Shown here: positions 9,389 to 17,301 of the stretch, piece by piece
Layout: each line of letters starts with the position of its first letter
Position numbering within the stretch: position 1 is the first letter of the stretch
Assembly: GCA_013001975.1 (NCBI GenBank)
Contig: JABDKX010000112.1
Coordinates: 1-44,084 of the forward strand
Direction of reading: 5' to 3'
DNA: 44,084 nt
From: Saprospiraceae bacterium
Lineage (GTDB): Bacteria > Bacteroidota > Bacteroidia > Chitinophagales > Saprospiraceae
Position numbers and translations under genes: made by a program
Notes under the pieces: model-generated
What the model saw: only the letters and a program-made list of their open reading frames with translations
Databases searched by the model: none
Told to the model about the DNA's origin: nothing

Positions 9389-10642
9389 TTATTCGAATGT
9401 AATTTTTTCAACTTTGGACCAAGGGATGTATTCTTTTTTACTATTATCGATTACAATAATGCCATCATTAGATTCTGAAACATCCACCTTATCTTCAAAC
9501 AGCATTTGTTCTCCATTGGTCAACACGACTAATGATTCATTCCTATTCTTTGGGGTGATGCTTTTAATGGCACCAAATGGAATGAAGTATTCTATATCAT
9601 CAATCATCCCATCAAGTATTTCAAGTTCATACTGTTCATCTAAATCAAAAATGATTTGTCCAGTATGCGTGTCACCTGAAATAGTTTGAACAGATGCATT
9701 TAGAACTTTGCTACCATTATAATCATTGTATCCCAATTCAATGTTGGAAGGAATTTCTGTAAAGGTTATTTCTTCAAACTCATCCCAAGGAATATCAACT
9801 CTTCCATAATTAGGCATATTAACAATGATACCTCTGTTTTCATCATTCACATCATTGGTCCCGTCTAATTTAAACGAGCGACCTGACTTCAAGGTTACAT
9901 CACTGCCTCTAAAAGTTTTCTTAATAGATTGGATTTTTCCAAACTCTATATCCATTTCTCCATCATCGGTATGGCCATTTAACTCATCGTAACTCAATCT
10001 TTCATCATGATCCCACTGAAGAAAGCCTTCAAAAGTCGCATTATACGTTTTGACTGTGCCATAAAGCGGATCACCAAATCGACTTTCTAAATTACTAGGC
10101 GTCTCCATAAACTCAACCCGCTTAATCTTATTCCAACCAAGTTTTATTTTTCCTAATTCTTCATCATAAACTTGAACTTTGGCTCCCACGTCATTCGAAC
10201 CTCCTTCTAAATCATAGTGGTCTCCATTTTTAAAGGTCACCCTAATCTTTTCTTTTCTTTTAATGTCTATTGATTTAATATCACCAAATTGACAAGCAAA
10301 AATATGTGTGTGATCACTGCTATAATGCCACCTTTTATTCCACATCTTGCTCCAAGAGCTGTTATTGGATTCGTAATCTTTGTCATTTAAATCGGAGACT
10401 TCATCCTTTGACAACCACTTTAGGTTTTCGTTTTCAGGCTTTGTTGAGTTGAAGAAATCAAACCAAAATGCCTCTTCTGTTCCCCACCGGATTTGTCCTT
10501 GATAGACCTCATCACCATGTGTGATAATTTTCCCATAAATAAACTGAGAAGAAGGGCCTTTTGAAAATGAAAATTCTATTGAAGAAAGTAGAAGTGCGTT
10601 TGATACAGCTAAAAATAAAACTGTTAATAGTTTAGTTTGCAT
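9389..10642 (-). CDS. Exported protein with three copies of a ~100-residue unit
   Basis: No named family recognised. A hydrophobic N-terminus (residues 4-24) looks like a signal peptide. The body consists of three homologous units at about 36-178, 194-294 and 313-416. Each has a strand rich in Gly/aromatic residues (YGKI-x-THGDEVYQGQIRW and equivalents), then FGDIKSI / FGKIQSI / FGAIKSI, a positively charged or hydrophilic beta-hairpin, and a closing W-x-x-[IFV]-x-x-[IV]-x-F. The first unit carries a ~40-residue insert rich in Asp, Asn and Trp. The pattern suggests three small beta domains. Its location beside the XRE gene gives no further clue. Confidence 0.8.
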   Translation of the reverse strand: MQTKLLTVLFLAVSNALLLSSIEFSFSKGPSSQFIYGKIITHGDEVYQGQIRWGTEEAFWFDFFNSTKPENENLKWLSKDEVSDLNDKDYESNNSSWSKMWNKRWHYSSDHTHIFACQFGDIKSIDIKRKEKIRVTFKNGDHYDLEGGSNDVGAKVQVYDEELGKIKLGWNKIKRVEFMETPSNLESRFGDPLYGTVKTYNATFEGFLQWDHDERLSYDELNGHTDDGEMDIEFGKIQSIKKTFRGSDVTLKSGRSFKLDGTNDVNDENRGIIVNMPNYGRVDIPWDEFEEITFTEIPSNIELGYNDYNGSKVLNASVQTISGDTHTGQIIFDLDEQYELEILDGMIDDIEYFIPFGAIKSITPKNRNESLVVLTNGEQMLFEDKVDVSESNDGIIVIDNSKKEYIPWSKVEKITFE

Positions 10643-10810
10643 GATAGGTTTTTTATTGCTTTTAAATCAGAATATCTGTTTTTAGACATTCAATTGATCA
10701 ATACTTCAAATCTGCACTATTATTATAAAAATAGGTATCAAAAATTGACGGACAGGTATATAGCTATGATGAATCGGACAAATTATATGTTGACGAAACG
10801 TACTCTTGGG

Positions 10811-11509
10811 TTAAAACAAGGTCAGCGGTTCATCATTTTTTCTTTCTAACAGCGATTTGTCATTGTTCCTGACATTGTTCACTTTGTCTGAAACTGGGTA
10901 GGCAATAAGCAATTCATCTGGATATGGGGCTATCATTCCTACTAAATCTTCAGGAGATAAATCTTCAGAAAGCCATAATTCTTCTTGTTCTTCAGTAAGA
11001 ATAGCGGGCATCCTATCATGAATATCTTCTACTAATTTATTAGGTGGTTGTGTAATTACAGTAAAGGAATAGATTGTTTCACCTTGAGGAGAAATCCATT
11101 TTGACCATAAGCCGGCATAAGAAAACAAGGATCCATCTTTTTTCTGTATTCTAAAAGGTTGCTTGATTTTTCCTTGCCTTTTCCATTCATAAAAACCATC
11201 AGCAGGCACAAGGCATCTTTTATTAGAAACTGCTTTTTTAAATGTGTTCTTTTCCAAAACAGTTTCAACTCTTGCATTAATCATTTTATAACCAATCTTA
11301 ACATCTTTTGCCCAAAAAGGAATAAATCCCCAACGCATAGCTTGAAAATGTGTTTTATCAGATTGTGTAATAATGGGCATCATATGTGATGGTGCAACAT
11401 TAAAATTGGGAATCGGATTATAGCGTTCTAAGTCTTCCGAATAAAATGTTGCATTAAAGCGTTCTTCTAATTCCTTTTCAGTTTTTGTTAAAGATGATCG
11501 GCCACACAT
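10811..11509 (-). CDS. SOS response-associated peptidase family protein (SRAP, YedK/HMCES-like)
   Basis: Forms a covalent thiazolidine DNA-protein crosslink with abasic sites in single-stranded DNA, shielding them. The catalytic Cys2 is exposed after removal of Met1, and the sequence starts MCGR as required; the other active-site residues are visible as Asn78 (NAR), Glu108 (YEW) and His164 (IHDRMP). The reading frame extends to 11581, but the ATG at 11509 is the true start because Cys must be residue 2. Length of 232 residues is normal. A terminator for the upstream gene lies between, so it is transcribed independently. The gap 10643-10810 beyond its 3' end holds nothing recognised. Confidence 0.95.
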   Translation of the reverse strand: MCGRSSLTKTEKELEERFNATFYSEDLERYNPIPNFNVAPSHMMPIITQSDKTHFQAMRWGFIPFWAKDVKIGYKMINARVETVLEKNTFKKAVSNKRCLVPADGFYEWKRQGKIKQPFRIQKKDGSLFSYAGLWSKWISPQGETIYSFTVITQPPNKLVEDIHDRMPAILTEEQEELWLSEDLSPEDLVGMIAPYPDELLIAYPVSDKVNNVRNNDKSLLERKNDEPLTLF

Positions 11510-11529
11510 AAGTCTGTATTTTATTATGA

Positions 11530-11568
11530 ATATAAAAAAAACCTCGTTTAAATAATAAACGAGGTTTT
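11530..11568 (-). terminator. Rho-independent terminator of the SPOR gene
   Basis: A 13-base stem (AAAACCTCGTTTA at 11538-11550 with its complement at 11556-11568, loop of five) is followed on the minus strand by a run of U residues (11530-11537). It is just after the SPOR gene and before the SRAP gene. Confidence 0.9.
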
Positions 11569-11598
11569 CATGCAATTGCATATTTAGTCAAATATTTC

Positions 11599-12162
11599 TT
11601 ACGATTTCTTTTTTACGTAGCAGTCAATTCCTTTCTCTTTTAAACTGCTGGCGGCTTGTAAAGCATCACTATAACTAGAGTACCTTGATGCAATAACCGT
11701 TCGGTAATTCGAGCCATTAAAGATGGCAATCTCTGCATTGTTGTAACCCATGTTTTTCAACTTAGATTTCATTTTATCTGCATTAGTCTCTACTAAATAG
11801 TTGCCTGAAATTAAGAGGTATTGACCTCCAGAAGATCCAGAAGAGGATGACGTCGTTGATTTTGTTGTAGAAGATTTTTTAGATGTTGATTTAGAAGGTT
11901 CGTCTTCGAAAGGTTCATCTTCAAACTCAACATATGACTCTTCTTCACTATCATCATCAGAGAGCCCCAGATCATCATCTTCAAATAATTCTTCATCAAC
12001 TTCCTCCAATAACTCTTCACCGTCATCCAGTGAGTCGTTTAACATTTCAATTCCATCATTATCATTTTTCTTATTTTGACAAGACTGAAACACAGAACTC
12101 ATCCATATATAAAAAAGAGATAAAGCTAAAATTGACACTAAAATTTTCAATAATCTATTCAT
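11599..12162 (-). CDS. SPOR-domain membrane protein with acidic linker
   Basis: A 187-residue protein with an N-terminal membrane segment (residues 5-25, ending near a Cys), a strongly acidic linker (about residues 38-90, almost all Asp/Glu with few neutral residues), a Ser/Thr/Lys-rich stretch, and a C-terminal SPOR domain from about residue 113 (GGQYLLISGNYLV, ending in CYVKKKS). SPOR domains bind denuded peptidoglycan at division sites. It may be tethered in the inner membrane, or be a lipoprotein through SC at about residue 28. No partner gene is linked to it. Confidence 0.85.
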   Translation of the reverse strand: MNRLLKILVSILALSLFYIWMSSVFQSCQNKKNDNDGIEMLNDSLDDGEELLEEVDEELFEDDDLGLSDDDSEEESYVEFEDEPFEDEPSKSTSKKSSTTKSTTSSSSGSSGGQYLLISGNYLVETNADKMKSKLKNMGYNNAEIAIFNGSNYRTVIASRYSSYSDALQAASSLKEKGIDCYVKKKS

Positions 12163-12308
12163 ATTTATAAAATATATTATAAAAATACATAATATTTAAT
12201 AAATAGGTAATCAATTGAATAAACAGAATTAAAAAAGAGACGATTCTTTAATAAGAATTTTATAGTCATTTATATTATTCTTTCTTATTTTGATTTAAAA
12301 TATATAAA

Positions 12309-13931
12309 ATGCGCAGAGGGTTTGTTATTTTTTCGATTGTTGCATTAGCCGCAATTGCCTTTTTAAGCTATAAAATCAACATTAAGATTTTATGGACATT
12401 GGTATTGATCGGGCCATTGGTCGTTTTAGGCTTCATTGATATCTTTCAAAATAAACAAGCCATCAGAAAAAATTTCCCCATTGTCGGAAGAAGTCGATAC
12501 CTAGCAGAATGGCTCCGTCCTAAACTATACCAATATTTTGTTGAGCCAGATACTGATGGCCGACCTTTTTCCAGAATTCATCGAAATATCGTTTACCAAA
12601 GATCTAAATCTGTAAATGATACTGCTCCATTTGGAACTCAGCTGAACGTTTATCAAGAAGGTTATGAGTGGATGAACCACAGTATTGCACCTCTTGACCA
12701 TCATGATTTACCTGAACATCCTCGTGTTTTAATTGGCAGCAAAGCATGTTCCCAACCCTACAGTTGTTCTATATTTAATGTATCAGCAATGAGTTTTGGA
12801 TCTCTAAGTAAAAATGCTGTTATGGCTTTAAATGGTGGTGCTGCACTAGGAAATTTTGCGCATAACACAGGTGAGGGAGGTATTGCAAAATATCATGATA
12901 AATTTAACGGTGATCTTATTTATCAAATAGGCACTGGTTACTTTGGATGTAGAACAGATGATGGTAATTTTTCAGAAGAACTTTTTAAAAAGCGAACGGC
13001 TGCTGCTAATGTCAAAATGATTGAGATTAAATTATCTCAAGGAGCTAAGCCTGGACATGGAGGAATTCTCCCAGCAAGAAAAGCAACGCCAGAAATTGCA
13101 AAAATCAGGAATATAAAACCTTATGAAGCTGTATTATCGCCTCCCTTTCATAAAGCTTTTAAAGATCCGAAAGGATTGCTAGATTTTATTGAAAAATGTC
13201 GAAACCTATCGGGTGGAAAGCCAGTAGGTTTTAAATTATGTATCGGTCATAAAAGTGAATTCTTAGCTATTTGTAAAGCTATTGTTGAAACAGGCATAAA
13301 GCCAGATTTTATATCTGTAGATGGTGGAGAAGGCGGAACAGGGGCAGCACCACTTGAATTCAGCAATTCTGTTGGTGTACCTGCAAAAGAAGGGTTATCG
13401 TTTGCTTATAATGCCTTGGTTGGATTTAATATAAAAAAAGAAATAACCTTGATCAGTGCGGGAAAAATACTTTCTGGTTTCGATATTTTCAAAGCCATTT
13501 CACTTGGTGCTGATGTTTGTTATTCTGCCAGAGCTATGATGATGGCCGTTGGGTGTATTCAAGCTTTAGAATGCAACCACAACACTTGCCCAACAGGTGT
13601 TGCTACTCAAGATCCTGAACTTATAAAAGGTCTTGATGTCAATGATAAAAAAGTACGTGTTGCAAATTATCACAAGGAAACCGTAAAGTCTTTTGTTGAA
13701 TTGTTAGCTGCAGCAGGATTAGATAATCCAGATAAAATCAATCGTACACATGTGTATCAAAGAGTAGATCAACATTTGTCAAAAAGTTATTTTAGACTCT
13801 ATCCATACATTCCTGAAGGGGCTTTATTGTCTGCAGAATCAGTTCCAAAATCTTGGAAAGCTTACATGGCAATGGCAGATTCCAACAGTTTTAGACCGAG
13901 ATTTGAGGTAGTTTACATAGAAGAAGACTAA
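12309..13931 (+). CDS. FMN-binding glutamate synthase family protein
   Basis: A 540-residue protein related to the synthase domain of glutamate synthase large subunit. Two membrane helices at residues 5-20 and 28-45 precede the barrel. The FMN and substrate region is seen as SAMSFGSLSKNAVMALN and HNTGEGGIAKYH, the QGAKPGHGG loop, DGGEGGTGAAP, and a cysteine cluster C-x5-C-x4-C (GCIQALECNHNTC) suited to a [3Fe-4S] cluster. The glutaminase domain of a full GltB is absent, so it may use ammonia or another substrate. It stands alone and is closed by a terminator at 14017-14046. Confidence 0.9.
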   Translation: MRRGFVIFSIVALAAIAFLSYKINIKILWTLVLIGPLVVLGFIDIFQNKQAIRKNFPIVGRSRYLAEWLRPKLYQYFVEPDTDGRPFSRIHRNIVYQRSKSVNDTAPFGTQLNVYQEGYEWMNHSIAPLDHHDLPEHPRVLIGSKACSQPYSCSIFNVSAMSFGSLSKNAVMALNGGAALGNFAHNTGEGGIAKYHDKFNGDLIYQIGTGYFGCRTDDGNFSEELFKKRTAAANVKMIEIKLSQGAKPGHGGILPARKATPEIAKIRNIKPYEAVLSPPFHKAFKDPKGLLDFIEKCRNLSGGKPVGFKLCIGHKSEFLAICKAIVETGIKPDFISVDGGEGGTGAAPLEFSNSVGVPAKEGLSFAYNALVGFNIKKEITLISAGKILSGFDIFKAISLGADVCYSARAMMMAVGCIQALECNHNTCPTGVATQDPELIKGLDVNDKKVRVANYHKETVKSFVELLAAAGLDNPDKINRTHVYQRVDQHLSKSYFRLYPYIPEGALLSAESVPKSWKAYMAMADSNSFRPRFEVVYIEED

Positions 13932-14016
13932 AATATCACTCTTTTGAGGGATGAAAAAGACAAATAACATCTTGATATTTGTTATACAAATAGTATAGTG
14001 TTAGTCGTAAACTTTC

Positions 14017-14046
14017 AAGCCTTAACTAAAGCGTTAAGGCTTTTTT
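14017..14046 (+). terminator. Rho-independent terminator of the glutamate synthase-like gene
   Basis: A perfect 10-base stem (AAGCCTTAAC at 14017-14026, complement at 14033-14042, six-base loop) is followed by further T residues. The poly-U side faces the plus-strand gene. It abuts the stop codon of the minus-strand lipoprotein gene. Confidence 0.9.
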
Positions 14047-14899
14047 ATGTCCCAATGTTTAAATCTGCTTCAAGTTCAAGGATATCAGATAGGTAAATTT
14101 GCTCTATAGCCTCATATCTGAAACCGCGCATTGCATTCCTATCCTCAAATTTTTTCTTTGCTATCGTCAGTTGTTTTCTTGCTTCATCCAAATCTCCTAA
14201 AAAACAATAGGCTCTTGCTAAGTGAAAATGAAAATCCGCATTCCCTTCTTCATATAAAATACCACGTTGAAGGTTTTGAATCGCTTCTTGGTACTTGTCC
14301 TCCTTTAAATATACTATACCCAAATAAAGGAAAGCTGTTTCATCAACAAACTTATCTCCTACTTTCTTTTTATCATCTTCAATATAAATATTAAAATACT
14401 CTATGGACTTATTATAATCTTTCAAACCCAAATAACACAAGCCCCTTAAATAATCAACGCTCGTATTTTGAAGATAATCAACCTGGTTTTTTGTAAGTGT
14501 GTCCGTGGCATCTAAGTCAAACAATGCGCCTGCGTAATCTCTAACATAAAACAAGCGATCATAAGCTCTCCAACCTTGCCAATTTTCAGGATTAATTTCA
14601 ATAGCCATTCTCATGTTTTCACTCCATTCGCTGTAAAGACCTGCATGTAAATATGGCAATGATAATTCGCGCCAAGCCTGATCATTTTGAGGATCCAATC
14701 GAACAGCTTTTTCTAAAATTCGCATTGCCTTTGAAGAACCACGTTCCGTTAGATTAGCTAGTCTGACATAATCTTTAGATAATTGCTTCTTTTCTTCAAC
14801 CGTCATCTTGTGAAATGTCTCTTTAATAATATTATCACAGGACATGAAAAGGAAGGAAGCCAAACATAAACTAAGGCAATATTTCAACAATCTCTCCAT
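14045..14899 (-). CDS. TPR-repeat lipoprotein
   Basis: The N-terminus has a lipobox (FLFMSC, Cys about residue 21), so it is a lipoprotein. The body has several tetratricopeptide repeats, for example AMRILEKAVRLDPQNDQAW, the YLGLKDYNKSIEYF unit, and YLGIVYLKEDKYQEAIQ, followed by another ending ARAYCFLGDLDEARKQL. The role is probably protein binding. It overlaps the upstream gene by 29 bases. Start at ATG 14899. Confidence 0.87.
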   Translation of the reverse strand: MERLLKYCLSLCLASFLFMSCDNIIKETFHKMTVEEKKQLSKDYVRLANLTERGSSKAMRILEKAVRLDPQNDQAWRELSLPYLHAGLYSEWSENMRMAIEINPENWQGWRAYDRLFYVRDYAGALFDLDATDTLTKNQVDYLQNTSVDYLRGLCYLGLKDYNKSIEYFNIYIEDDKKKVGDKFVDETAFLYLGIVYLKEDKYQEAIQNLQRGILYEEGNADFHFHLARAYCFLGDLDEARKQLTIAKKKFEDRNAMRGFRYEAIEQIYLSDILELEADLNIGT

Positions 14900-15371
14900 T
14901 GATAATTTTAAATGTTATGTGATAAAAACTATCATAATTTGCATCTGCAAATTCAATGGGTGTCCAATCCTCTAAACTTCTTACAATATCTAATAAGTGA
15001 TTAACTGTATAGTCATTAAAGTTTACTTTTTTAAAATCTATCCCTACTTCCTCCGTTCGAAATCGACCGATCTCTCCTTTGCAATTAATAATAAATCTGA
15101 TGGTAACATATCCCGATATACTTGTATATCCATTATTGTTAAATTGATCGAGAATCATTTGTCTGAGCGTATCTTTTCCAGATGTAAATCTTGCAGGAGA
15201 TCTGCCGTAATAATAAGGAAATATTTTTTCGTTATAACAGACCTTAAATCCATCGTCATCAGAAAACATTTTGGCTTCAATAACACCGATATGGGTTCTG
15301 TGTGGATTAACTAAATAGTAATCACATCCAAACAATGAAAAAAAGAATAACCCTAATATGAAATTTTTCAA
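14871..15371 (-). CDS. Lipoprotein with TonB C-terminal-like domain
   Basis: 166 residues with a lipobox (SLFGC, Cys about residue 16). The C-terminal half, GYVTIRFIINCKGEIG and LLDIVRSLEDWTP, resembles the TonB C-terminal fold common in Bacteroidota small envelope proteins, which may bind TonB-type partners. Start is TTG at 15371: a stop codon lies two codons upstream in frame and there is no ATG. It is followed by the overlapping TPR lipoprotein gene, so the two are likely one unit. A decayed homologous fragment lies upstream (15488-15676). Confidence 0.75.
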   Translation of the reverse strand: MKNFILGLFFFSLFGCDYYLVNPHRTHIGVIEAKMFSDDDGFKVCYNEKIFPYYYGRSPARFTSGKDTLRQMILDQFNNNGYTSISGYVTIRFIINCKGEIGRFRTEEVGIDFKKVNFNDYTVNHLLDIVRSLEDWTPIEFADANYDSFYHITFKIINGEIVEILP

Positions 15372-15487
15372 TTTTTATTTTATCTGACTCTAAGTTGTAG
15401 AAATGAGCATTAAAATTATACTCTGACTATAAAATTATAATTGTATTAACAAATTGTTTATGATTAGGATACCAAACAAGAATATAA

Positions 15488-15676
15488 TTATTGAAGACGT
15501 AATGTATAGTCAAAAGAAATTTGTCTTCTTCCATTGAAAATATTTTCTTGAATATCTAAATCTAACGTGTTTTAAATGTTTATTCGACAATTTTCACTAA
15601 CATCATCTAAGAATTTTATATTCTCAATGACACCAAATTCTGATAGCGATAATTTTAAGTTAAGTTTCGTGTATTT
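15488..15676 (-). pseudogene. Decayed TonB C-terminal-like domain fragment
   Basis: Translating the minus strand in one frame from about 15676 gives a coherent protein-like stretch, KLSLSEFGVIENIKFLDDV and onward, interrupted by TAA at 15572-15574, then continuing in the same frame to a final stop at 15488-15490 with a NGRRQISFDYTLRL ending. The pattern of a strand, a G-x-I turn, a further strand, then NGRR and a final strand fits a TonB C-terminal domain and resembles the neighbouring lipoprotein (15371). No start codon or N-terminal part is visible. It occupies most of the otherwise gene-free 15372-15688 stretch and overlaps the plus-strand promoter region of the YfiT-like gene. Confidence 0.6.
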
Positions 15677-15679
15677 TTG
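15672..15679 (+). promoter_or_regulatory. Possible -7 box next to the YfiT-like gene
   Basis: TATTTTTG fits TAnnTTTG and ends nine bases before the ATG at 15689. No convincing -33 element is seen. Confidence 0.3.
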
Positions 15680-15688
15680 AATAAAAAA

Positions 15689-16231
15689 ATGACAGTGGAT
15701 AACCTTGAATCACTCAAATACCCAATCGGCAGATTAAAAGTTCCTGAAAAGGTAACGCCTGAGGACAGAAGCAATTGGATCGCTGCTATTGAAAGACTTC
15801 CAAGTTCACTTGAAGCTCTAACAGGTCATTGGAATGTTGGACAATGGCATACGCCTTATCGCCCTGGTGGGTGGACTGCGCATCAATTGGTTCATCATAT
15901 CGCAGACAGTCATATGAATAGTTTGTTGCGATTTAAACTAGGGTTAACAGAAGATAATCCAACGATTAAACCTTATGATCAAGATGCATGGGTAAAGATG
16001 AAAGATGTTTCAAATTTACCCGCTTCTGTTTCATTACAAATAATTGATGGGATCCATAAACGATTTGTAAATGTATTGAATAATATGTCTGACAATGATT
16101 TTAAGAGAACGATTTTCCATCCTGAAATGAATAAGACATTAGATTTAAACTTTATGTTAGCACTGTATGGGTGGCACAGTGACCACCACTACATGCATTT
16201 AAAAAACTTAAGTAAATCAGAAGGTTGGTAG
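15689..16231 (+). CDS. DinB superfamily putative metal-dependent hydrolase (YfiT-like)
   Basis: About 180 residues with the DinB four-helix fold. Metal-binding histidines are visible at HHIADSH (His69/His70) and in the GWHSDHHYMH segment (His163 and His167), the spacing seen in Bacillus YfiT. These enzymes are linked to bacillithiol-dependent S-transfer, and Bacteroidota can make bacillithiol, so a thiol S-transferase is plausible. The frame opens at a TTG at 15677, but the ATG at 15689 is the preferred start. It faces the DUF6249-like gene with a two-base gap. Confidence 0.9.
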   Translation: MTVDNLESLKYPIGRLKVPEKVTPEDRSNWIAAIERLPSSLEALTGHWNVGQWHTPYRPGGWTAHQLVHHIADSHMNSLLRFKLGLTEDNPTIKPYDQDAWVKMKDVSNLPASVSLQIIDGIHKRFVNVLNNMSDNDFKRTIFHPEMNKTLDLNFMLALYGWHSDHHYMHLKNLSKSEGW

Positions 16232-16233
16232 TA

Positions 16234-16575
16234 TTAATGATCATCTCGTCTTGAAACAACCGAATAAAATAGAATTAATCCAAGTCCACCACCGACGAAA
16301 GAAAGCGGTAAAATTGCCAGGCCTTCTTCGATGCGCAAAAAGGATTCAAACAATACGCCAGTGAAAAACCCAAGGCCAGCTCCTGTAAAAAACATACCAT
16401 TTTTTAACGCATTAGATTTGTTATCTAAATTTCTTTCAACCAATAAGTCGGCAGATTGTCCACTATCGATCAATGCCATTCTTTGTTGATGCTTTGATTT
16501 ATATCTCATATAAATAAAAGTGATTATTGATCCAAAAAAGCCTACAACAGCGAGTAATCCAATTAATTCTTCCAT
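16234..16575 (-). CDS. Small membrane protein, DUF6249-like
   Basis: 113 residues with about three hydrophobic segments (residues 4-24, ~60-77 and ~88-107) and a short charged cytoplasmic loop between the first two (KSKHQQRMALIDSGQSADLL). It resembles DUF6249 proteins of Bacteroidota, whose function is unknown. It is transcribed divergently from the ECF sigma gene, and its own promoter (16595-16623) is a mirror copy of the sigma promoter, so it is predicted to be under the control of that sigma factor. The leader is short (about 13 bases). Confidence 0.8.
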   Translation of the reverse strand: MEELIGLLAVVGFFGSIITFIYMRYKSKHQQRMALIDSGQSADLLVERNLDNKSNALKNGMFFTGAGLGFFTGVLFESFLRIEEGLAILPLSFVGGGLGLILFYSVVSRRDDH

Positions 16576-16594
16576 TTTATTATTTTTTTGCCTC

Positions 16595-16623
16595 TAAGAC
16601 GCATCGAATCTAAACGAGGTTAC
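16595..16623 (-). promoter_or_regulatory. ECF-type promoter for the DUF6249-like gene
   Basis: On the minus strand GTAACC (16623-16618) is followed after exactly 16 bases by CGTCTTA (16601-16595), the layout of ECF sigma promoters. The -35 lies in AGTGTAACCTC, identical to that of the sigma gene promoter. Confidence 0.8.
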
Positions 16624-16664
16624 ACTTTTTCTTTACTTTCATTTTATATCTTGATTTAAATAGT

Positions 16665-16693
16665 GTAACCTCTATAAAATTATATACGTCTAA
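16665..16693 (+). promoter_or_regulatory. ECF-type autoregulatory promoter of the sigma operon
   Basis: GTAACC (16665-16670), 16 bases, then CGTCTAA (16687-16693). It matches ECF -35/-10 spacing and mirrors the divergent promoter. Transcription would begin near 16700, about ten bases before the sigma start. The AAGGAG at 16692-16697 would lie upstream of the mRNA start, so it is probably not a ribosome site. Confidence 0.82.
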
Positions 16694-16709
16694 GGAGCAT
16701 TAATAACTT

Positions 16710-17273
16710 ATGAATACAGATAACCAATTAATTCAACAAGTCTTGGATGGCCATCAAAAAGCTTTTGGTGAGTTGGTTAAACGATATCAAAACAAAATGT
16801 ATTCTGTTTGCTTAAGTATATTAAAAAAACCAGACGAAGCTCAAGAGGCCACTCAAGATACCTTTATAAAAATGCATCGATCTTTGGACAAATACAATGC
16901 AGAAGCTAAATTCAGTTCGTGGCTATATAAAATTGCATATAGAACAAGTTTAGATTATTTGCGCAAAAGAAAAAGTACAGTTGACATTGAGGTTGTGGAT
17001 TATGCAAGTTCGCATCAAGAGAATGGAACGGAAGCAGCCATCAACAATGCCGAATTGACAAGTCAGTTACAAAAAGCATTAACTTATTTGAAGCCAGATG
17101 AAGCCGGGTTGGTCAGGATGTTTTACTTAAAAGAGTTGTCAATTAAAGAATTAGAAGAAGTGACAGGAATGAGTAAAAGCAATATTAAAGTAAAATTATT
17201 TCGTGCGAGAAAGAAGTTGTCTGAAATCATCAGCCAGCATTTTTCTGAAATAGAAAACTATTTAAGTATCTGA
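16710..17273 (+). CDS. ECF-family RNA polymerase sigma factor
   Basis: 187 residues with sigma-70 region 2 (FGELVKRYQNKMYSVCLSI through DTFIKMHRSL and FSSWLYKIAYRTSLDYLRKRK, which binds the -10 element) and region 4 (LKPDEAGLVRMFYLKELSIK followed by the helix-turn-helix EVTGMSKSNIKVKLFRARK that reads the -35). No region 1 or 3, as in ECF factors. It is followed by a gene for a membrane protein with anti-sigma features and carries its own type of promoter upstream, so it probably activates itself and the divergent gene. The inducing signal is unknown. Confidence 0.93.
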   Translation: MNTDNQLIQQVLDGHQKAFGELVKRYQNKMYSVCLSILKKPDEAQEATQDTFIKMHRSLDKYNAEAKFSSWLYKIAYRTSLDYLRKRKSTVDIEVVDYASSHQENGTEAAINNAELTSQLQKALTYLKPDEAGLVRMFYLKELSIKELEEVTGMSKSNIKVKLFRARKKLSEIISQHFSEIENYLSI

Positions 17274-17286
17274 ATAATTTAATTAT

Positions 17287-17294
17287 TAACTTTG
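17287..17294 (+). promoter_or_regulatory. Possible internal -7 box before the anti-sigma-like gene
   Basis: TAACTTTG matches TAnnTTTG and ends seven bases before the ATG at 17302. No -33 TTG at standard distance, so this is a weak candidate for separate low-level expression. Confidence 0.25.
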
Positions 17295-17301
17295 AAATAG
17301 T

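Noticed and set aside
9231-9689. 152-codon plus-strand ORF
   Set aside because: It lies antisense to the XRE gene palindrome region and the 3' end of the three-repeat protein gene; the sequence is Ser/Ile-rich without any domain.
10637-10849. 70-codon plus-strand ORF in the 10643-10810 gap
   Set aside because: Starts inside a signal-peptide gene on the other strand and ends inside the SRAP gene; low-complexity composition and no recognised motif.
16692-16697. AAGGAG as a Shine-Dalgarno site of the sigma gene
   Set aside because: It is 13 bases from the start and overlaps the -10 region, so it would not be in the mRNA.
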